A stretch of 64,000 bases of DNA from Orientallactaga sibirica. Lineage: Eukaryota; Chordata; Mammalia; Rodentia; Dipodidae. Shown here piece by piece: positions 22,140-34,079 of the stretch. The notes below the pieces were generated by a model. The model did not search any database, was not told where the DNA came from, and worked only from the letters and a program-made list of their open reading frames with translations. The position numbers were made by a program, and so were the translations under genes. Positions within the stretch are counted from its first letter, which is position 1. Every line of letters starts with the position of its first letter. The DNA lies in assembly GCA_036365145.1 (NCBI GenBank), contig JAEOAD010002183.1:310001-374000 (forward strand), in the 5' to 3' direction.

Positions 22140-22235
22140 TTAAGATAGTGCTCATGCTTATAATCCCAACACCCAAGAGGCTGAGGAAAGAGAATTGTGA
22201 GTTCCGGGCCAGCCTGAGCAACAAATTAAGAATAT
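22140..22235 (+). mobile_element. Old B1-like monomer
   Basis: ATGCTTATAATCCCAACACC, GAGGCTGAGGAAAGAGAATT, GCCAGCCTGAGCAAC: an older 7SL-type sequence lacking the ACTACATAGTG segment of the young B1 copies. Confidence 0.65.
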
Positions 22236-22254
22236 GTATAAAAGTAAATAAAAA

Positions 22255-22423
22255 GGGCTGGAGAGATATTTCAGCAATTAGGGCACTTGCCTACAAAGCC
22301 TAATGATCCAAGTCTGAGTTCCTAGCATCCACATAAAGCCAGATGCACAAGGTAGTACATGTGTTTGGAGTTCATTTGCAGTGGCCAGAGGCCCTGGCAC
22401 ACCCATTCTCTCTGTGTCTCTGC
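22255..22423 (+). mobile_element. tRNA-derived SINE
   Basis: GGGCTGGAGAGATATTTCAG, GTGTTTGGAGTTCATTTGCA; the CT-rich end is joined to a B1 lacking its 5' third. Confidence 0.92.
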
Positions 22424-22543
22424 CTGCTAAGGAGGCTGGGGTAGAAGGATTGCTATGAGTTTTCTGGCCATCCTGAGACTACATAATGAATTCCAAGTTA
22501 GCCTGGGTTAGAGTGAGACCCTACCTTGAAAAAAAAAAAAAGT
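22424..22543 (+). mobile_element. B1 SINE, 5'-truncated
   Basis: Begins at the TAAGGAGGC position of B1 and ends CTACCTTGAAAAAAAAAAAA. No B1 promoter A box is present. Confidence 0.9.
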
Positions 22544-22544
22544 A

Positions 22545-24520
22545 AGTTCTCAGAGGAAGAATTACAAATGGCTAACTCACACTTAAGAAAATGTTCAACA
22601 TCCCTAACCATTAGGGAAATGCAAATTAAAACAACCATGAGATTCCACTTTATTCCAGTAAGGATGACAATCACTAGAAAATCTAACAATGACAAATGTT
22701 GGTGAGGATGTGGGGAAAGAGAAACCCACATCCACTGTTGGTGGAAATGTAAACTTGTACAACCACTATGGAAATCAATCTGGAGATTCCTGAAAAGGAA
22801 GAACATAGAGCTACCAACAGACCCTGTTATTCCCTTACTGGGTATTTATCCAAAATGCTCCATGCATCACTACAGAAATATTTGCTCAATCATGTTTATA
22901 ACTGCTCAATTCATTATTGCTAAGAACTAGAATCAACCCAGAAGCCCATCATTGGATGAATGGATAATGAAGTTATGGTACATTTACACAATGGAATTCT
23001 ACTCAGCAGTAAGAAAAAATGATACAATGAAATTTGTAGAAAAATGGACAGACTTGGAACAGATCATACTCAGCGAACTCACACAATCACAGAAAGACAA
23101 ATGCTGCATGGTCTCACTTATCTGTGGTTCCTAACCTGGACCTGCTTGAATTGCTGTCATGCCTGATAGACAACTCAAGGCCCAGACAACAGGGATGGAA
23201 GGGTTTGGAGTGAAGGGAAGGGGAGGCAGGGGAAAACAAACACAAAACTAAAACCAAATTGAGCTGGTACCATAGAAACCTTAATCCTTGGAGATAGACT
23301 AAAAGAAATAACCCTCAAAAGGAGTAAGAGGGGAGCACCTGAAAAGGGGCCCTGGAGAGGGTGGGATGAAGCCTAAGCTTAAAAGAATATTTTTTTCTGC
23401 CTCTGGCCTGTAACTCATGGTACCAGTGATTGGTTGCTACCTACATTGAGCTGTTGATTGGAGAGACCTACGAGGTCCCCAAATTAAGACAGCTTTCTGT
23501 CAAAGCACTTGATTGCCCACCTGAGGCAAGAGCTAAGACCCTATTACCAAAGACACCACATGCTGCTGACACAGAGCATGGAGAGACCTAGCTGGAATGT
23601 AGAAGAAAGCCAGTCCCCAGACAGCCTGTCTAGTGCTGGAAAGTGCTACATACGCTACTGAGGAAAAGTGGCCAACAATGGTCTGAGCAACCAGAGGTCT
23701 AAGCTACTTAGAAGCAAATACCCAGACTTGATATACATGCCAGTGCAATAGTGACACACAGCCTCAGTGAGTAACAATAGCTTTCTGATTGGCTAAGAGA
23801 TCTGCTTAGTGTAAAGGAACCCATATCTGGAATTGGTAAACAGGTCAGAATCCTATGGAGACAAAGCTTATGCTCTCCAGTGTCAAGCTTTCACTAGTCT
23901 TTGGCTAAAAGAGGGGTTAGATAAATCAAATGCTCCCTAAATTAATAATGCTTATCCCATTTCAACTATGCTGACTTCACTCTCTGTTGAAGAATCTGTT
24001 CTTCTTTTTCAGAAGGTAGCAAGCCTGGAAGAAATAAACTACCACTTGTGCTTCAGCCAAGCCACAGCTGAATCCACAGAGGAATTGGGGAGATGAGCAA
24101 GAATGCTGCTTCCATGCTGTCCTGATAATCATTGCGAGGGTATAGGAGACAGACCCTGAGGATACTCAACACCTATGAAAGCAGATATCCAGAGGCTCCT
24201 AAGAGCTCATCACTGCAGTAGACTTAAAACTCACCCACCACGGCTCAGGGAATTTTGCAGAAGAGAGGGTGGAAAGATTGTAAGAGCCACAGGATGAGAC
24301 ATCATGCCCAGAGGCATTCCCCCCCCCACCACCAAATAACTGACTACTGCTCCCACAACGCATAAACCACAACCCCATAGGGAGTACCTACAACCCCACT
24401 CAGGAAGGGGCAAGGACGAAGGAAAGAGAGTACTAACACATGATGTATCCATATGAAATATGTTGTTAATAATAATAATAATAAACATAAAAAAGAAGAT
24501 CATGAACACAGAGAAGAGAG
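22545..24520 (+). mobile_element. L1 3' end, sense: ORF2 C-terminus and complete 3'UTR
   Basis: 22545-23135 is ORF2 C-terminal sequence; 22952-23134 still has 60 open codons containing EFYSAVRKND. The 3'UTR (23140-24450) includes the CTGGTACCATAGAAACCTTA and GCTCAGGGAATTTTGCAG blocks and ends in (TAA)n. Upstream parts are missing, so it is a 5'-truncated copy. Confidence 0.9.
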
Positions 24521-24674
24521 GTTGTACAAACTAGTTTACTAAAGAGTTAAAGTAAAAACTAGTAATATAATTTTCCAAAATCAGCATAATATCACATTTC
24601 ATAAACTATTTTCATATATGAAAATCTTAAATAAAAAAGTGACAATCCTGAATCAAAAAAGTAAATAAAACTGT

Positions 24675-24882
24675 AGTTAATTAATTAATTTATTTATTTT
24701 TGAAAGACAGAGGCATAGAGAAATACAGAATGGATGTACCAGGGCCTTTAGCCACTGCAAATGAACTCCAGACACATGTGGCCCCTTGTGCATCTGGCTT
24801 AGGTGGGTCCTGGGGAATTGAACCAGGGTCCTTAGGCTTCACAGGAAAACGCCTTAACCACTAAGCCATTTCCCCAGCCCTG
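24675..24882 (-). mobile_element. tRNA-derived SINE, antisense
   Basis: (ATTT)n tail, CAGGGCCTTTAGCCACTGCA, CATCTGGCTTAGGTGGGTCC, CTAAGCCATTTCCCCAGCCC. Confidence 0.94.
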
Positions 24883-24884
24883 TA

Positions 24885-25535
24885 TTTAAATTTTTTAACT
24901 CAGTCGACTTTAAGCTGCTTGTTACATAATTTCTAGTTTTACCATATTTTTATCAGGGACTGTGGCTTTCTGTGGTGGAGGAAATGGACTTACAGTCTCT
25001 GAGATCTTGGTTGGACAATGTGATGGAAGTTAAGTCAGTATTTATAACAAATGTATTTTCATATACTGGATACAAGTGTCCCATGTCTGCATAAACACAG
25101 TCATTGTTATTCAGTTCCTCTCTTTATGTCAGTTTTTTGTTCACTTGATCCATTCATTTCTTGGAGAATTACTTAAATTAAAAAAAAATTTGGCAATCCA
25201 AGCTCTATATTAGAGATTTTAATAGTTTTGTCCTACATATATTTCAGATATGTTACTAAAGATTTATGACTCATTTGCTTTGGGATTATATATTTTATCT
25301 TCATGAAATATTGAATGCTTTTCACCTAGAATTCAATTTGTCTCATATCAGTACTGCTATATCTGCCTGCTTTTGTTAACATTATGGGTATATTCTCCAT
25401 GCCTTTGATTTTAACTCTTTTATATATGTCCCTTGTAATACCATAATATTAGATGTTAACTTTATGCAATTCAAGACTTTTTATTTTAATAAACAAACAT
25501 GGCTTATACACCTTTTGTAGGTACTAACTTGTTGG
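24885..25535 (-). mobile_element. Possible ancient L1 remnant, antisense
   Basis: From about 25090, TTTATCTTCATGAAATATTG, CACCTAGAATTCAATTTGTC and TATCTGCCTGCTTTTGTTAA resemble the reverse of an internal region of old mammalian L1s. The first 200 bp look unique. Confidence 0.45.
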
Positions 25536-25539
25536 ATTT

Positions 25540-25676
25540 AATTTGATTTTTTTTTTTAAGGTCATCTCACTCTGGTCCAGGCTGACCTGGAATTAACTAT
25601 GTAGTCTCAGGGTGGCCTCGAACTCACAGTGATCATCCGAGTACTGGGATTAAAGGCATGCATCACCACACCTGGT
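25540..25676 (-). mobile_element. B1 SINE, antisense
   Basis: T run, AAGGTCATCTCACTCTGGTC, AACTATGTAGTCTCAGGGTG, TGGGATTAAAGGCATGCATC; small deletion near 25638. Confidence 0.92.
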
Positions 25677-25729
25677 TTAATATTTTGCTTTATTATATTT
25701 TATAATAAAATTTTATAATAAAACATTCC

Positions 25730-25822
25730 AAGCCAAGCATGGTGTTACACACCTTTATTCGCAGCACTTGGGAGGCAGAGGTAGGAGGATTGCCATGAGT
25801 CCCTACCTCAAAAAAATCCACT
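25730..25822 (+). mobile_element. B1 SINE with internal deletion
   Basis: Starts CCAAGCATGGTGTTACACAC and jumps from GATTGCCATGAG to TCCCTACCTCAAAAAAAT, missing about 60 bp of the right part. Confidence 0.88.
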
Positions 25823-25829
25823 TTTCTTG

Positions 25830-26025
25830 GGTTGAAGAGATTGCTCAGCAGTTAAGACACTTGCCTTCAAAGCCTAAGGATCTGGCTTCAATTTCCCAAT
25901 ACCCATGTAAAACCAGATGCACAAAGGGGAACGTGTCTGGAGTTCATTTGCAATGGCTAGAGGCCCTGGTGTACCCATTCTCTCTCTGCCTCTTTCTCTC
26001 TCCATCAAATAAATAAATTAATTAA
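25830..26025 (+). mobile_element. tRNA-derived SINE
   Basis: GGGTTGAAGAGATTGCTCAG head, GGCTTCAATTTCCCAATACC, GTCTGGAGTTCATTTGCAAT, (AAATAAAT) tail. Confidence 0.92.
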
Positions 26026-26029
26026 ATAT

Positions 26030-28780
26030 TTAAAAATTTCCACTTTTCCTTTCCTGCTTTTTATTGTCATGATCAAATTTTCATTTGTTTCAATTTCACA
26101 TTTTATATACCTCATTTGTAAGTATGATTGACATATAAGTAAACACATACATATATTTTCTACCACTGCCTGGAATTTACAAAGCCTAACTTATGCAACA
26201 AAGGGAAATGTTTATTTTAGTTCATATCCACTCCCCCTTTTGCTTTTGCCTTTTTCAGTGCTGAAATCTTGCACAACTTAAAACAATCTTATTTATTTTT
26301 TGGAAGGAAGACAGGAGGTAGGGGGATGGGAAGAGAAAGGGAGGGTAGGAATAGGAAAAGGACACTTTACATATTTATATGTAATGTCACTATACTCTTG
26401 GTTCAAATTTTTCTAGCATCTCAGTCTTCCTCTTTTCTGGATTCATTATTTGTTTGGCTCAAGCTCATTTTCTGGTATTTTTTTCAGGCAGGCTCTTAGA
26501 TTTCCCCCCCACACACACATAGAAGTGATAAATTAGGTTGTACCGGTAGCTTGTCTCCAGGATGGGCACACATTCCCCCATGTGTGGTATGTTTATCAGG
26601 GTACTTTCTGGGCCCAGGGACTTCTTAGTGACTTGTGGATCAAAAAGAGGCTCCCAAGGTTTATCTCTTGGAGCAAAGGCTGGGGTCAGCTGTTCTGTCT
26701 TCCTTCTTTCTGTCCTTGTTGAAGTTCACTTGTCTCAACATCTCTCCCGATGATGCCCTCTCATGTAGACTGTATCAGTCAATGTTCCTATGAGTTAGTT
26801 AGCAACTACTCACCCTATGCAGAAACAAGGACTCCAAGAGGTTAAAGAAAATTCTCCAAGAAAAGAGGAGAAAAGTTAGAATGTGAATAAAGGCAATATA
26901 GTCCCAGATAACCTGCCCTCCCAAGAAGGAAACACTGATAATGCAAAGTTCTAGCAATGAGATAATAATGGTAAAATGTTTTGTGGTAAAGTACTGTTGA
27001 ACATTTACCTTTTCTGGTTACTGATACATGCTGAGAAAGATGAAAGCTGACCTGGTCCTAATGCCTAGACTTTGACATTCTCCTGTTTAAAATAAGCAAT
27101 TTCACATAATATTAACATCAGAAGATGTTGCCATGGGACAGAAACATAAGGTGACTCCATAACATGCCTGAATGTAGAAAAGCACTTGAATCTTCTGCAA
27201 ACTGTAACAGTGACCAAAGTCCCCCAAATCCTGGCCAGTAGGCACGATTACTTCTGCTTGTCAGTGACAACATGAGAACTGTTCCATTCTTCCCCCTTTG
27301 AAAAATGATTAAGATACCCCATCATTTAACAGCCCCTCCTGCTACTTAACACTCAGCCCAGAGCAAAGTTATGCTTTCTGAGCCCCTCTCCCAATCGCCT
27401 GGAATGGGCCTGAATCCTCTCAGTCCCTCCTAACATCTTTCAAGGTACCTCATGGTTCCTTAAAGTATGACTAAGGAGTCTGAAATTCAATTTTTAGGCA
27501 TTAGGAAGAGGAAATAATCAAATCTTTTATAATAGGGTAGTGACATGACCCAAGCTATGTTTAAAAAAAAAAAAAAACTAACAGGAACAAAATTTGAGAC
27601 AAGAGAAGAGACTGGTGCCAAAAAAATAGTAGCAAAGACATTGTAGTTCTTTAGAGGGAGACCAGAAACACAGAGGGTCTACGTACTCAAGCATTATGTG
27701 ATAAATACCAACATGAGGATAGTAACAGAGGGAATGGAATGAGTTAATACACACAAGTACATCTTCAGGGTAGAAATATGATATGGCCTAACCATGACAT
27801 GATTTAACATTCAGCAATAAGTGATTACCTCAGACCAGATCTCTCATAAGCTATTCACTCTCATTAGTAACAAAACAGATACAGGATTTTTATATCTGCA
27901 AATTCACTTCATTAACATAAGCTAGAAAGTTATGACTCAGATAACTTTCCAGTCACCTTACATAAATTAGAAAACTCAAGGTTGGATTTAAGCCTACCAT
28001 ATGGATAAGGGAGCAATATAGCCCTTAAGTGTCTTTCAGAAGTTCCCATGAAGGGCATTAGAAGTTTTCTGAGCACATTAGAAAGCAAACTTGGGGCCAA
28101 AGTGTGCCTATTCAGCAGATCTGTCTAGATTCTCAGCTATTGGAAACTAAAATAAATGAAGATGTGCCTCTGAAGAACTAAGCACACATTATTATTCAAG
28201 TGGAAGTAAAAGAGATGCATGATTCCAATGACTGCAATGAAGAAAATGTCCCCAACATTACAATCACAGGGCTGAACAGGAGGAGAGGCTTCACAGTTTA
28301 GGAACAGAAAGGCCCTACTAGGAAATGGGTTTGGTTCCAGGAACTTTTCTACCCAAGATCTTATGTACTGAGCTCCTTGTGCCCTCAAAATAATGCTTAA
28401 GACGAATATTTGAGGAATACAGCTCAGGAATGCTTAAAATGTCCATCCACCCTACATCAAACCAACTATGGGACTAAGTCACTTTCTAGGTTGAGTCTAG
28501 AAAGAGGAGACTACTCATATGTGATGACTAGACAAATAACACACTTATTTCCTCAGACTTTCTTTTTCTAACTCTAGGTGAAATTTAGAACTTGGTAGGA
28601 AGAAACAGAAGTCAAAAGTGAGCAAATTTTTCTCTCTGAGCTGACCTACCTTTTCCATGTGTATCCATGGTGCCACAGTGTTCACCACTCTACCCTATCC
28701 TGATATCCCTGGCCTTCATAGTACTAGTACTCTATGCCCCCAAATTATATATTGTTCATAATCTCTCAAAATTTGAGAAA
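26030..28780. other. Unique intronic sequence, no gene seen
   Basis: About 2.7 kb, the longest repeat-poor stretch in the left half. Short frames at 26269-26499, 26562-26753 and 28137-28388 lack paired splice sites and recognisable similarity. No conserved motif noted. Confidence 0.4.
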
Positions 28781-28784
28781 TAAA

Positions 28785-28885
28785 TTTAGCTATATCACTT
28801 ACTGTCTCTGTGATTTGGAAGAATTTCAATTATATAAGCTTTCATCTGTAAAAGGGGAATGATATGTCCCTAGATTTGATTTGAA
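28785..28885 (+). mobile_element. MIR fragment
   Basis: GCTATATCACTTACTGTCTC, GTGATTTGGAAGAATTTCAA and TTCATCTGTAAAAGGGGAAT follow the MIR order of acceptor region, TGTGACCTTGG-like core and CTGTAAAATGGGG motif. Confidence 0.7.
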
Positions 28886-29049
28886 AGTTAATTTTTTTAA
28901 GACTAGATAATATGTCTAATATGGAACCTGATACTTGGTTTCTCAATTACACAGCAGCTTCTTGTTACTTTGATTTGAAAGAGCTAAGCACTGTATGCTT
29001 TTAAGACTACATAAATGCTAAGCTCTTAAATGGTTGGTAGAAATGAATT

Positions 29050-29205
29050 ACAAGACTGGGCATGGTGGTGCACACGTTTAATCCAAGCACTCAGGAGGCA
29101 GAGGTAGGAGGATCACCATGAGTTCGAGGCCACCCTGAGACTACAGAGTGAATTCCAGGTCAGCCTGGGCTACAGTGAGACACTACCTCGAAAAAAAAAA
29201 GAATT
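29050..29205 (+). mobile_element. B1 SINE
   Basis: CTGGGCATGGTGGTGCACAC, CACTCAGGAGGCAGAGGTAG, TGAGACTACAGAGTGAATTC, ACTACCTCGAAAAAAAAAAG. Confidence 0.95.
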
Positions 29206-29214
29206 AAAATTTTA

Positions 29215-29482
29215 TTCTTGTGTGTGTGTGTGTGTGCATGTGGAAGCCAGAGGAAAATATCAGGTATCCTCCTCTAACACTCTTCTGCTTTATTTCTCTG
29301 AGAAACATCTCTCACTGAGCCTGTTTTTTAATTAAACTCACTAACCAGAGAGCTTCAGTGATCTTGTTTCTCCCTGTCAGGAATGGGGTTGCAAGCATGT
29401 GTGACCATGTCTAACTTTTTACCTGAGTGCTGGGGCTTGAACTCAAGTCTCACCCTCTGAGCCACCTCTCCAAGGCCCTGCA
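29215..29482 (-). mobile_element. B4-type SINE, antisense, with (TG)n tail
   Basis: Starts with a (TG)n run, then GCATGTGGAAGCCAGAGGAA, CTCACTAACCAGAGAGCTTC and GAGCCACCTCTCCAAGGCC, the reverse of the B4 head. Diverged. Confidence 0.7.
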
Positions 29483-29548
29483 GTTTTAGATGTCTAAAAC
29501 ATAACCAATTCTTAAGCATCCTGAAAACACTTTAATACATACCGCTGT

Positions 29549-29655
29549 GGGGGCTGGTGAAATGGCTCAGTGGGTACAATGCTTGCCACACAAGCCTGAG
29601 AATCTGAGCTCAGATTCCCATCACCCATATAATAACTGGGTGTGCTGCTCCCAGA
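29549..29655 (+). mobile_element. B4-type SINE, 5' part (split copy)
   Basis: GGGGCTGGTGAAATGGCTCA head, TTGCCACACAAGCCTGAGAA, ACTGGGTGTGCTGCTCCCAG. The matching 3' part of a B4 starts at 30612 after an L1 3'UTR. Confidence 0.7.
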
Positions 29656-29659
29656 AGCC

Positions 29660-30608
29660 ATAGATTGTTATAGGAAAACTCTAGTGCCAGGGGTGGGATA
29701 CCTCCCAGTGAATTATTACTCAGGAAGATCCTCAAGACCCCCAAAATTAACCAGTGCTCTGAAGACACCACACACTTTGGCTATAGGACACTAAGAAGTC
29801 AAGCTGCAACTAAGCTAGAAGCCTCTTCCCTACTGGAAAGTGCTATGCATGCTGCTGGGGGAGAAAAGTCATCAATAGCTTTAGCCAACAGTGAGCTATA
29901 CAGTGGACCAGGCAGACAAAATGTTCCCATTGATGTAATGGTGACACGGCTGTTATGGGAGTAACCAACTGCTCTCTGATTATATCTGACGCCTGATCCA
30001 TGGGAAAGCACTTAAGCCTGGTACTGAAAGCCTTCAAAAGCCTATGGCTGGAGAGGTCCTAGTCCCTAAGAAGGAAGCTACTACTGTTATTTGACTAAAT
30101 GGATATATTATGCCCATCAAATTGGCTTAAATATTTATGTTTCTGCCCATAGATTAGTGCTGGCCTCACCTTTAGTCTGAGAAACATCTTTTTGTAGGTA
30201 GTGGCGATTACTGTGGTGACTCAAAATTCATCTAAGGCTAATGAGGGACAGATGAGTGCTCATCACTAAATGAGGCATCTCTATCATGTTCCCAAGGTGC
30301 AAGTGGTAGAAAGGAAGATGGAAAGGAGTACTTTGGAATGCTGTTCTGTGGACATGAAGTGGCCACTGCGTTCATGACCTCACAGCAACTATTGTTACTT
30401 GCACATGACCTGAATGATATTGGGTCCATGGACATCCCATCATGGATGATAGAGAAATGGGGGGGGGATGACATCATTGTAGAAGGGGGACTAGTTAGAA
30501 AGTTAAGGGGGTTCAATGGATGGGGAGGGGCTAAAAGAAGGTATCGGGCAAGGATTATTATCAAAATACATCATATACATGTATGAAAATTGGCAATAAA
30601 AGGTTTTT
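29660..30608 (+). mobile_element. L1 3'UTR only, sense, inside a B4
   Basis: Begins within the 3'UTR and passes GAAGACACCACACACTTTGG, TACTGAAAGCC, GACCTCACAGCAACTATTGT and CATCCCATCATGGATGATAG, ending TGAAAATTGGCAATAAAAGG. No ORF2 sequence, so it is a strongly 5'-truncated copy. Confidence 0.85.
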
Positions 30609-30611
30609 CAA

Positions 30612-30890
30612 AACCTTGGTGTGGTGATGCTTGCATATAAACCCAATACTCAGGAGACAAAAACAGGAGGATCCCAAGGTCTTTCTGGCCAGCTAACCTA
30701 GCCAAATCCATGAGCCCTAGATTCACTGAAAGACTCCATCTCAAATTATAAGGCAGAGAGCAATTGAGGAAGACATCTGACATTGACCTCTAGCCTCCCC
30801 ATACATATGCACACTTGTGAATGCATATGCATGCATACATATTTACCTATACACATATAAGCATGTATGCATACCACTCACATACACATG
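30612..30890 (+). mobile_element. B4-type SINE, 3' part (split copy)
   Basis: CTTGGTGTGGTGATGCTTGC, TTTCTGGCCAGCTAACCTAG, GAAAGACTCCATCTCAAATT, GACATTGACCTCTAGCCTCC and an alternating purine-pyrimidine tail (TATGCATGCATAC). Confidence 0.75.
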
Positions 30891-32980
30891 AAAAGGTTCC
30901 ATTTTCCTAACACCTGAATGTAAACTACATCTGAACTGATCTACTTCATCCTACCTCACTCCATCAATAGTTAAAATCCAAACTCACCTCAACATTCATC
31001 CAAAAACACACAATTAGAAAAAAAATGGGTACAGCACCTGTCAATCAATTATCATTTTAAATTTAAAATACTGAGTTGTATTTTATTATTTTAAATAGCC
31101 TAAATTACAACATTCTCTCTTTGATAGTAAAAGGGAGGTTATTTCAGATCATGAATCTACTGCAACATTGACTAAAAGGAAAAAGTCACCCTGAAAAACA
31201 TCACCTTTGAATTTTTTCAGAGACTAAAGGTAATGGTGAAAACTATGCGAAGGTTAAATGCCCATTTTTACCCTCTGCTTTCAGGTTCAAGAATCCTAGA
31301 ACTAATTTGGAATTGTGAAATTGGAGTCTGTCCCCAGCCAGAGTGGCAGACTTAATGCGTCATTAATCTGGTCTGCTCTTAGCCGCCAATTGAAATAGTC
31401 ACAGTCATTCGATTTTTAAGGAAAAGACAGTACTGCAGAAGAACATTCCAGAGGTCTTTTCATAAAAACCATCCTGTGTGCTCCATCTGCATGTGCAATC
31501 TGCTTGTGTGTTTTCAGCCAGCTTGCATGGGCAGATTAATGTGTACAATTAGAAAGCACCCTCACAGGCATTCAATAAACTGCCTTCATTATTACACTCA
31601 GGAGAGTCCCTTTGGATGTCAATAAAAGTCTAGTTTTCTGCCTGTTAGCTAAATAATTGACAACACTAAAAATAATCACAAGCAAATGAGCAGAGTCAGG
31701 AACAAGGTGTGAAGAAAGAACATATCAAGATGCTTGGGTGACTTGGGTGGCCATGACCAGCCTTTTCTCCAATAACTGGATTTGCAGTCTGCTCCAGTCC
31801 ATGGTTGCCTTTCTCAACAGGAAAAACACACTGTTCCTAGTCCACTGCTAGAACCACATGTCACAGCAAGGTACGGACTTGTATGAAATAATTGCTTATT
31901 TGAGTTTCTATTTTGTGTTCCTTCATTAGACAGCTTTGAGAGAATCTCATCTGGCAGGTAAAAGGTAAGCAGCCTAGTTGGTATGATAAAATCTTTGTGC
32001 CCTTAAAATTCCTAGACATTTTTCACCCACCATAACCTTATTTTAAGAAAGTGTGCTAAAAACTTATTATATAGAGAATCATCCAATTTTTCTAAGAGAG
32101 CCTTTTCATATTTCTAGTGATGTAATGGTCAATTATTTCATGAGCTATTGGTCTTTAAATTTCAAAACACAATGTTCCTAAAAAGAAAAAATTTACACAT
32201 CTATATTTCTTCTTGTGTTTCTCGATAGGCTTTAAAAATCAATTTGAGATACTTCTCATTTTCGCCAACTTCTCTTTTCCCTGGTTAACTGGGACTTTCA
32301 TGATAAGCACAAGAAAGAGCAAGAGTGAAATGTGCGTGTAATTGAATTCAACTCCACTGATAGTATGTGAGGCGGCTGAGAGCAAAGCCTTCTTTCTTCT
32401 TTATAGAAAGAGGGCGATTGGTCTTTAGTGTTTAGTCAAATGTAAACGCAAGGAACTTGAGGACTTTGAAAGAAAAGAGGCTGGGCAGCACAACCTCCAA
32501 CCTTTGAGAACTCCAAGACTCTCTCCTCCCTCACCTTGGTATGTTTTAAACTTGCCAGAGGACAGACTCCTACAACTTCAACTAACAACTGTACTCTACT
32601 TGCTAAGAAGCAAGGTAAAGGATTCAGAACTTTCTTTTCTATTCTTCCCTCGGTCTTAAAGCAAAAGTGGCTGCTTATGATGGAGGCAGAATAGTCTTGG
32701 TGCTAGAGAAAATCCAGAGGAAAACCAGTGCTATGCTTAGAGAAGAAACACACTAAGATGTTACATGCAAATGTACTTCAACACCTGAGTGACCTTAACT
32801 TCTGTAATAAAGGCCAGGATTGGGGAGATAGAACAGGAAGCAGTCAGTGAGCATTTCATAGGAAAGTGTGGGTCCAGTTACTTGTTCTGGTGGGAGCAGT
32901 AATCTACTCTACAGACTCTACCAAGTCATAGAATCCTATCCAACGAGGACCTGTAAGAAATTGCATTCCAGGTCCCAGGT
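30890..32980. other. Unique intronic sequence with a candidate conserved noncoding block
   Basis: About 2 kb free of lineage-specific repeats. The part near 31130-31700 has higher sequence complexity and retains isolated CpGs, with no open frame; it could be regulatory. No exon is supported. Confidence 0.4.
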
Positions 32981-32984
32981 CAGG

Positions 32985-33165
32985 CACTATTTAATCTTTA
33001 ATCCTTATAATTGGCCCATGGGACAGATAATATCATCTTTATTATGAAAATGAAGATCAAATAAACAAAACACTGAAATTCAAAGCAGTTTAATTAACTG
33101 TTTGTCCAAGATTACAACTGAGGAGTGGAGCTAAGATTTTTGAATAGAGATCTGTTTGATTCTCA
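32985..33165 (-). mobile_element. MIR, antisense
   Basis: GGTCAGGCACTATTTAATCT, CCTTATAATTGGCCCATGGG and TTTGTCCAAGATTACAACTG follow the reversed MIR order (3' tail, ATTTTACAG-like segment, TTGCCCAAGGTCACA-like core). Confidence 0.7.
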
Positions 33166-33586
33166 CTTAGAATTAATATAGAATCAGAAATATAGTTCTT
33201 TGGTTTTGTCTGAACTCTGGTTTAAAGATGACAAAACCCCCAAAAAACAACCCAAAAAACTTTTATTGGTTCTTCTTAGGGATTTCATCTCAAACAACCT
33301 CCTTCTTATATCAGGAACTTGAAAATCAATATAATTAGAAATACCCTGTCATCAAGCCCACCAACTTTTTTGTACTGATGAATTCCTCAAATTTAACAGG
33401 ATCATTGCTAATCAATTACTAGAGAATACTTTAATGAGTGCAGATGTCTCTAACCTCTGATTCTTAGAGATGGGCAGATTCAGTTACATAAATGCTATAA
33501 CGCCAAAAATCCAATAACAAGTGTCAAGCTGTCATTGCCTAGAATTAAAAGCTGAGTGAATGATACGCTTATAAAGAAACAAATTT

Positions 33587-33745
33587 GCCTGGAGTGGTGG
33601 CACACGCCTTTAATCCCAGCACTTGGGAGGCAGAGGTAGGAGGATTGCTGTGAATTTGAGGATACCCTGAGATGAATTTCATGTCAGCCTGAGCTACAGT
33701 GATACAGTGAGACCCTACCTTGAAAAACCAAAAATAAGAAAAGAA
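33587..33745 (+). mobile_element. B1 SINE close to the EPSTI1 exon 6 donor
   Basis: GCCTGGAGTGGTGGCACACG start, CACTTGGGAGGCAGAGGTAG core, a short deletion before GATGAATTTCATGTCAGCCT, and the tail CTTGAAAAACCAAAAATAAG. Antisense to the gene. Confidence 0.95.
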
Positions 33746-33777
33746 AAAAGAATAAACTTCTGAGAACATTGACTTAC

Positions 33778-33851
33778 TGCTGATGGTGCTCTCTAAAGGC
33801 TTCTCTTCTGAGCTTGTCTTGAAGTTGCTTTTTCTCCTCTAGTTTATTGCT
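33778..33851 (-). CDS. EPSTI1: EPSTI1 internal exon, probably exon 6 (74 nt, SNKLEEKK region)
   Basis: The exon encodes 24 residues from phase 0: SNKLEEKKQLQDKLRREAF, then REHHQ. It ends with CA, so the last codon is split in phase 2 (Gln or His). The acceptor is TTTACAATTTTAG and the donor is the consensus GTAAGT at 33772-33777. The peptide continues directly from QREK of the previous exon, as in human EPSTI1 (REKSNKLEEKK). A B1 element in antisense to the gene lies only about 33 bp past the donor. The next coding exon, expected to open with a KTAEFLS-like sequence, was not found to the left. Confidence 0.95.
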
Positions 33852-34079
33852 CTAAAATTGTAAATATCAAAATGAAATCTATTAGGAAAGACTTAGGTAG
33901 AATCATTATATTGAAGTTATCCAATATCCAAAGTCCTTGGGTTCCCAAAGGTTCCAAGATACTTATTCCTCTCCCAAGTTCTTTCAAACACCCTCCTCTC
34001 ACAACGTGACTGGTTTAATTACACAATCAAAATTTCACATTTTTATTTTAGTTCAAATGATAGTAATGTTTTTTATTTT

